Assembly: GCA_015178975.1 (NCBI GenBank) | Contig: WHVD01000114.1 | Coordinates: 62,001-126,000 of the forward strand | Direction of reading: 5' to 3' | Length of the DNA stretch: 64,000 bases | Origin: Hysterangium stoloniferum | Taxonomy: Eukaryota; Basidiomycota; Agaricomycetes; Hysterangiales; Hysterangiaceae | In this document: piece by piece, positions 59,923 through 64,000 of the stretch | Position numbering within the stretch: the stretch's first letter is position 1 | Layout: the number at the start of each line of letters is the position of its first letter | Translations under genes and position numbers: made by a program | The notes under the pieces: model-generated | The model's input: the letters and a program-made list of their open reading frames with translations, nothing else | Told to the model about the DNA's origin: nothing | Database searches by the model: none

Positions 59923-61004
59923 ATGGCAGAGAATCTGCTCGTTGTCCTATCCGCTAGTCGTCCAGCTGGCTGGTGTTTTGGACCAATTCTGTTTGGGATT
60001 GGTCTCATCCATTCTCGGTCGATTCCCAAAAGTAGAACTATGTTGACGAAAGCCGGATTCCAGGTTATTTCCCTCTCTTTTCCCCTCTGCATTGGTGAGT
60101 GTTGTGCTAGGATTGTAAAGTTTATGGACTTATTCACTAGTAGTTGTATTTGGAATAAATGATATTTACGATTACGAGAGTGACATCATAAATCCACGAA
60201 AATTAGCATCTAGCCTTGAAGGGGGCGTGATCCCGCCAGTTTATCACCCAATCCTCAGAGTCGTCGCACATGTGTCCACTCTCTTTATACTTTGCATTTC
60301 CCTTATGACCCTCAACCTTCAAAATGTCCTGTCAACGGCTCTTCTTGTCTTTCTAGGATGGCAGTATTCCGCACCCCCCTTCCGATTAAAAGAAATCCCG
60401 GTTGTCGACTCACTCACGAACGGCGCCATTGTATTCCTTACCTGGTTTGTAGGATATAGCTTTGGACGGGGGAGGCTTCAAGAACTGCCTGATAAAGGCG
60501 TTATCTTGTCATTTTGCGCAGCAGGCACACACGCTCTCGGCGCGGCTGTGGACGTCGAATCGGACATTGCTTCGGGCCAAACGACTATTGCAACGGCATT
60601 TGGACGACGCACAGCAGCGATATTTGGAGTCGCATCTTTGTAAGAATATATTCTAGCATTTGTTACGCGGCTCAAGAGTGTATTTATCACCTTGCAGTGT
60701 AATTGCTCTACTCGTGAACCATAATTCGAACAAGGTTTTTTCTGCATATCTCTGGGGAGCTGTTTTAATCACGGCGGTACCTTGTCTCCACCTTGATTGG
60801 GCACATCCAGCCTTCAAGGCCGTGGTGTATTGGACAGCGGTGATGGTGATGATATGGTTTTGTTCGAAAGTCCCAACTTGTGTTAAAGTCGCAACAAAAG
60901 CACTTTCCTGGTCGAATACAGATTTGGTCCCGGGTATTCGCTTACCGGAACGGTACCTAACTGAATATAAGACTCAACAGGAGTCAACTCCGCATTGGCA
61001 GTGA
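59923..61004 (+). CDS. UbiA-family membrane prenyltransferase
   Basis: Three exons (59923-60094, 60141-60639, 60698-61004) give 325 residues with about eight to nine hydrophobic helices. The two aspartate-rich motifs that bind prenyl diphosphate via magnesium are present: NDIYDYESDIINPRK and, in the second half, AAVDVESDIASGQTT. Substrate and product are not evident; relatives prenylate aromatic rings, haem or lipids. The start may lie further upstream. The same frame stays protein-like back through RPYSLKKVFEYRMAEN (from 59887), and an exon at 59758-59775 joined by a 111-nt intron (59776-59886) would give MACRQRRPYSLKK. Without that splice a TAG at 59884 interrupts the frame. Confidence 0.88.
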
Positions 61005-61217
61005 ATCAAATGTTATTTTTAGTTATCTCTCAATATATTTTAAATAATCCTATTAAAGATAAATCAAGTTTATTAAGCGTTTGAGATTTGTTTGAGGTGC
61101 GAGGCAGGAGAAACGTCATGGGAACTGACTGCTTACATAATCCAACTTCTCTCATATACTGGCACATACCAGGACCAACACACTTGCAATTTTGCCTGCG
61201 AGTTACGGAGAGAAGTC

Positions 61218-62400
61218 ATGGGCTCAGCTCAGAGTATACTCACATTGCCAAACCTTCTTGCTGCGGTTCTATTTATTGGGGTCGTAGGAAGTGTCTGGCG
61301 TACTAATACGACAAGTCTGCAAAGGAACGATCTCAAGGCAGTCGGTAGCAAGAAAGGCAAGAAGAAAAAGGCCCTTGGGAGACAGGACACGGAGGAAGCG
61401 TTCAAGACACCTGACAACCACGATGCATCCCCGGTTGTTACATCCCGTAGTATTCCTGGCGGAAGCCCTGAGTCTGGAGCAGACACGTCACTATCGGATG
61501 TTTCCAAGCCTGTGAAGGAGAAGAAGAAGAAAGGGAAGAAGGCTGCAGCATCCGGTAATCCATCGGAGAGCGTCACTCCTGTTGCTGGCCCCTCACGTCC
61601 TTCTACGGCTCCACATGCAGCTGCAGACGAGTCGTGGACACGAATCGAAACGCGTAAGAAGTCCACACAGAGTATGGCCGCGAGCGACGCTGGCATTACG
61701 ACTGCAACATCCGTAGACGATGATGTGTCGGAGCCCCTGAATAAGACCGGGGATGAGGGCAGTAAGCGGCCTTCGAAGACGTTAGCAGAAAAGATGCTTC
61801 CAAAGGGGCGCAAAACGGCTGTGGACGAGTGCGTCAAAGTTTATCTTTTATCCGTAATTTAATGTAGCTAAGCAAATTGCCAGTATGCTGGAGTCTTCTC
61901 AATATCCTGAATTATCCCGTGTAATGCGTGTCACGCATGAGGAGCAGCCGGCTACCGGTTTTTCGTGGGGTGATTATGAGGATGCCAATGATGTGAGAGG
62001 TGTAGACGCCGACGGGGAAGACGATGGTGAATGGGGAATAGTCAAGAGCAGGGGCAGAGCTAGTGGGTATTTTCTCTAAATTGAAGACTGCAGTCTGCTG
62101 AAAACATTATAAAAAGAGCACACGCAATCCACCTCATCTAGCGGTGTTCTTGCACCTCCTTCCAGAGGACCCGAGACACTTACCAAGAAACAAAAACAAC
62201 ATGCAGCGCGTCGTGACGCTGTTAAGACTGCTAAAGCAGACATTGAGAAAGATCGCTTGGCGCGACAAGAGAAGCATAGGCGGGAGGCAGAGAAAGCACG
62301 CATTGAAGAGCAGTACGGTCATAGTAAAGGAGGACGAAGGAAAGTTGCTGGAGGCATGAACGGCTATGTCAGTGCGGAAGGCAAATTGGTGTTCGAATAG
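61218..62400 (+). CDS. Conserved fungal protein with N-terminal membrane anchor
   Basis: Three exons (61218-61828, 61884-62066, 62142-62400) give 350 residues. An N-terminal hydrophobic helix (LPNLLAAVLFIGVVGSVW, about residues 9-26) is followed by a long Lys/Ser/Pro-rich disordered region. Conserved blocks follow: KTLAEKMLPKGRKTAVDDML, LSRVMRVTHEEQPATGFSWG and, at the end, KKQKQHAARRDAVKTAKAD with EKHRREAEKARIEEQYG, a basic coiled coil. I recognise the VDDML/RVMRV/GFSWGDYE pattern as a fungal family of unknown function. The first intron is placed so that VDDML is restored. The Met at 61218 was preferred to one 42 codons earlier because it is followed directly by the anchor. Location is probably the ER membrane (inference). 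Confidence 0.8.
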
Positions 62401-63072
62401 CTGAGTTGGGTTATCGGAGAATTGAAAGAGCTGCCTTGTTTTCATTGTATTATAAAATATTCCTATGGACTCGTGGACTAAGTATTATATGTCTTCCATT
62501 GTTTGTTCATAACTACGATGTCTTGTTCCTCTATTTCGAATATTTCTAGGGACATGTCTAGCAGAATCGAGTGAGTGTTATCCCGCCATGACACAGAGGT
62601 CTGGCGTATACTCCCTCCATAAATATGACAACCCCAGATTTGACCGAGAATACTAAAAAGAGTCTAAGATGCTACAAAACTGGTCTATTCGAAGGTTTTC
62701 ATGCATATTGATACATCGACAATCAATGATTGTGCATGTTTACTACCGTTGAACATGTTTTTGAGGTCTCTCACGTTGGGGAATCTTCACCGAGAGTCTT
62801 CCAGATTAAACCCATTTTATTAATGTGCAAAGAATGCTCCGATATTAAGGCGTATACGCACATGAAAAGCCTTCGAAAACATCAATATCACGTCGCGTCA
62901 AAATTTGTTTTTTGAGATGATGGACGCCCGCTGTTATTTTCATTGGCTAAGGTGTTACTCGAACTTGGTAAAATAAACTTGCACAATTTGGGTGCGTCGA
63001 AATACAGCAAACTACATAAAAACTCGGCTCTCTTGCCTTCACACGAAACATCGATTACTACATAAGTAAAGT
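62401..63072. other. Convergent intergenic gap
   Basis: 672 bases lie between the stop codons of two convergent genes. Short AT-rich frames only; nothing recognised. Confidence 0.55.
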
Positions 63073-64000
63073 TCACTCCTCCGAGTCCGGGGACGCCAGA
63101 GCAATCAAGTTAAAATTCAAGCTATCGGACCCCTTTATATAATATTCACGGACAACCTTTGCGACATCCTGTAACAAAAGAACGTGAATGGCGTGTCGAC
63201 TAGGGAGCGACTGAGGGAACTCGGTTTACTCACGGCCAGCAAATCTTTACTTGGGCCTCTGTCAAGCGGACCGGCTCGACGACCGTCGAGCTCAATTAAC
63301 CGCAGTTCCTTGTCCGATGGCCTGAGAGCTTGTACAAATGCGCAGAAATGGAGATCGGTGTCAAGATTATCTGGAACATTGCTTTGACCCGCCCTTGCGG
63401 TGGACGCATGAATAGATGCAAAAAGTTCCGTGTTTGCGAGAAGATCCGCACGCCTTTCCGGGGTGAGTGGAATGGCTTGTTCAATGAACTTCGCAAGGGG
63501 TGACTCCGGTGCGATGGTAATGTCAGACTGATGAATAAACGTAAGAAGATGAATTCGATCCAAGATAAAACAGCACACGTTTGTTATTGCGTGTAGAAGT
63601 CCTATGGTTCCGCAGGCATTTGGTATCTGCAGGACGGGAAACAAGGCATCGTCCAATAACTGCGATGGCCACTCACGGTTTGCTTAATGAACAATACAGT
63701 AGGATCAGTTTCCGTCTGATCGCCGGCTTTAATCTGTTCATCCTCTTCACCTCGCTTCGCTTCGGTAGTCTCATTTATAGGGAATAGAAATACAACAGCC
63801 TTAACGGGTTTTGGAACCATCATTAGAAGCTGATTTAAGAGAGACTTTCAGCTTGACATCGATAGAGTGTTGTGGTTCAATTTACTTCGGGGTCCAAGCC
63901 ATAGACATCATAGAAATCAGCACTCGCCGTAACAAGCCCTGCCGCGGAAGCCCACTAGAAACTGCTTTCAATCCCTTTCGACAAACTTTGATGACATGAA
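63073..64000 (-). CDS. YUH1: Ubiquitin C-terminal hydrolase, UCH-L3/Yuh1 type (cut by right edge)
   Basis: Exons visible from 5' to 3' are 63886-63954, 63677-63829, 63579-63626, 63234-63527 and 63073-63168, all phase 0; the first exons lie beyond the window. Motifs are FYDVYGLDPE, VPKPVKAVVFLFPI, KQTIPNACGTIGLLHAITN (oxyanion Gln and catalytic Cys), LHFCAFVQ (catalytic His) and LIELDGRRAGPLDRGP (catalytic Asp). The end is a family-like YYIKGSDSLNFNLIALA followed by an acidic tail. Introns at 63528-63578 and 63627-63676 split the Cys-containing exon to just 48 nt. The 51-nt intron keeps an open frame if retained. The enzyme is a cytosolic cysteine protease that trims small adducts from ubiquitin C-termini and may process Nedd8/Rub1. 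Confidence 0.94.

Overview
This is a stretch of a filamentous basidiomycete genome, most likely an Agaricomycete. Nearly every gene carries many short introns (about 41-81 nt, mostly 50-56) with GT-AG ends. Genes lie close together on both strands, and the encoded proteins are typical fungal housekeeping proteins. No prokaryotic, plasmid or viral features were recognised.

Left arm (1-12.9 kb), ordinary genes: the 5' part of a long disordered protein running off the left edge (-), a p24/emp24 cargo receptor (-), a pirin (+), a small UPF0357/DUF2015 membrane protein (-), the ribosome-assembly factor RSA4/Notchless (-), SAICAR synthetase ADE1 (+) and an unrecognised small protein with paired Cys-Tyr-Ser motifs (-).

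Centre (13-39.4 kb), a rearranged repeat island. An intact TMEM16/anoctamin gene (12974-15491) and about 4 kb of downstream DNA form segment A (13561-19262). The same DNA recurs as segment B (19812-23967, same orientation), segment C (25714-31561, inverted) and shorter decayed copies D (33940-36625) and E (37720-39400). The two extra anoctamin copies lack exon 1 and share the same disabling mutations, so they descend from one dead copy that was later duplicated. Between segments sits a DNA-transposon-like element with roughly 350-bp terminal inverted repeats: 31563-33939 is full size, 19263-19810 is internally deleted and 24229-25713 is truncated. The downstream DNA carries three small unrecognised gene families, called P, M and DS here. 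P keeps an open three-exon frame only in copy A, with a TATA box conserved among copies. A 5'-truncated LINE sits in copy D with a visible target-site duplication.

Right arm (40.5-64 kb), dense housekeeping genes: ESCRT-0 subunit HSE1 (-) divergent from the ubiquitin E2 variant MMS2 (+), DNA polymerase delta small subunit (-), a UBL-WLM metalloprotease (-), ornithine acetyltransferase ARG7 (-) divergent from ribosomal protein eL33 (+), BUD20 (-), RNase H2 subunit C (+), a phenol 2-monooxygenase-type flavoprotein (-), AP endonuclease APN2 (-), a UbiA prenyltransferase (+), a conserved membrane-anchored fungal protein (+) and a ubiquitin C-terminal hydrolase cut by the right edge (-).

Gene models were spliced by hand from the sequence, using reading-frame continuity and family conservation. 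No transcript or database evidence was available. Family names come from recognised motifs. The names segment A-E and families P, M and DS are my own labels.
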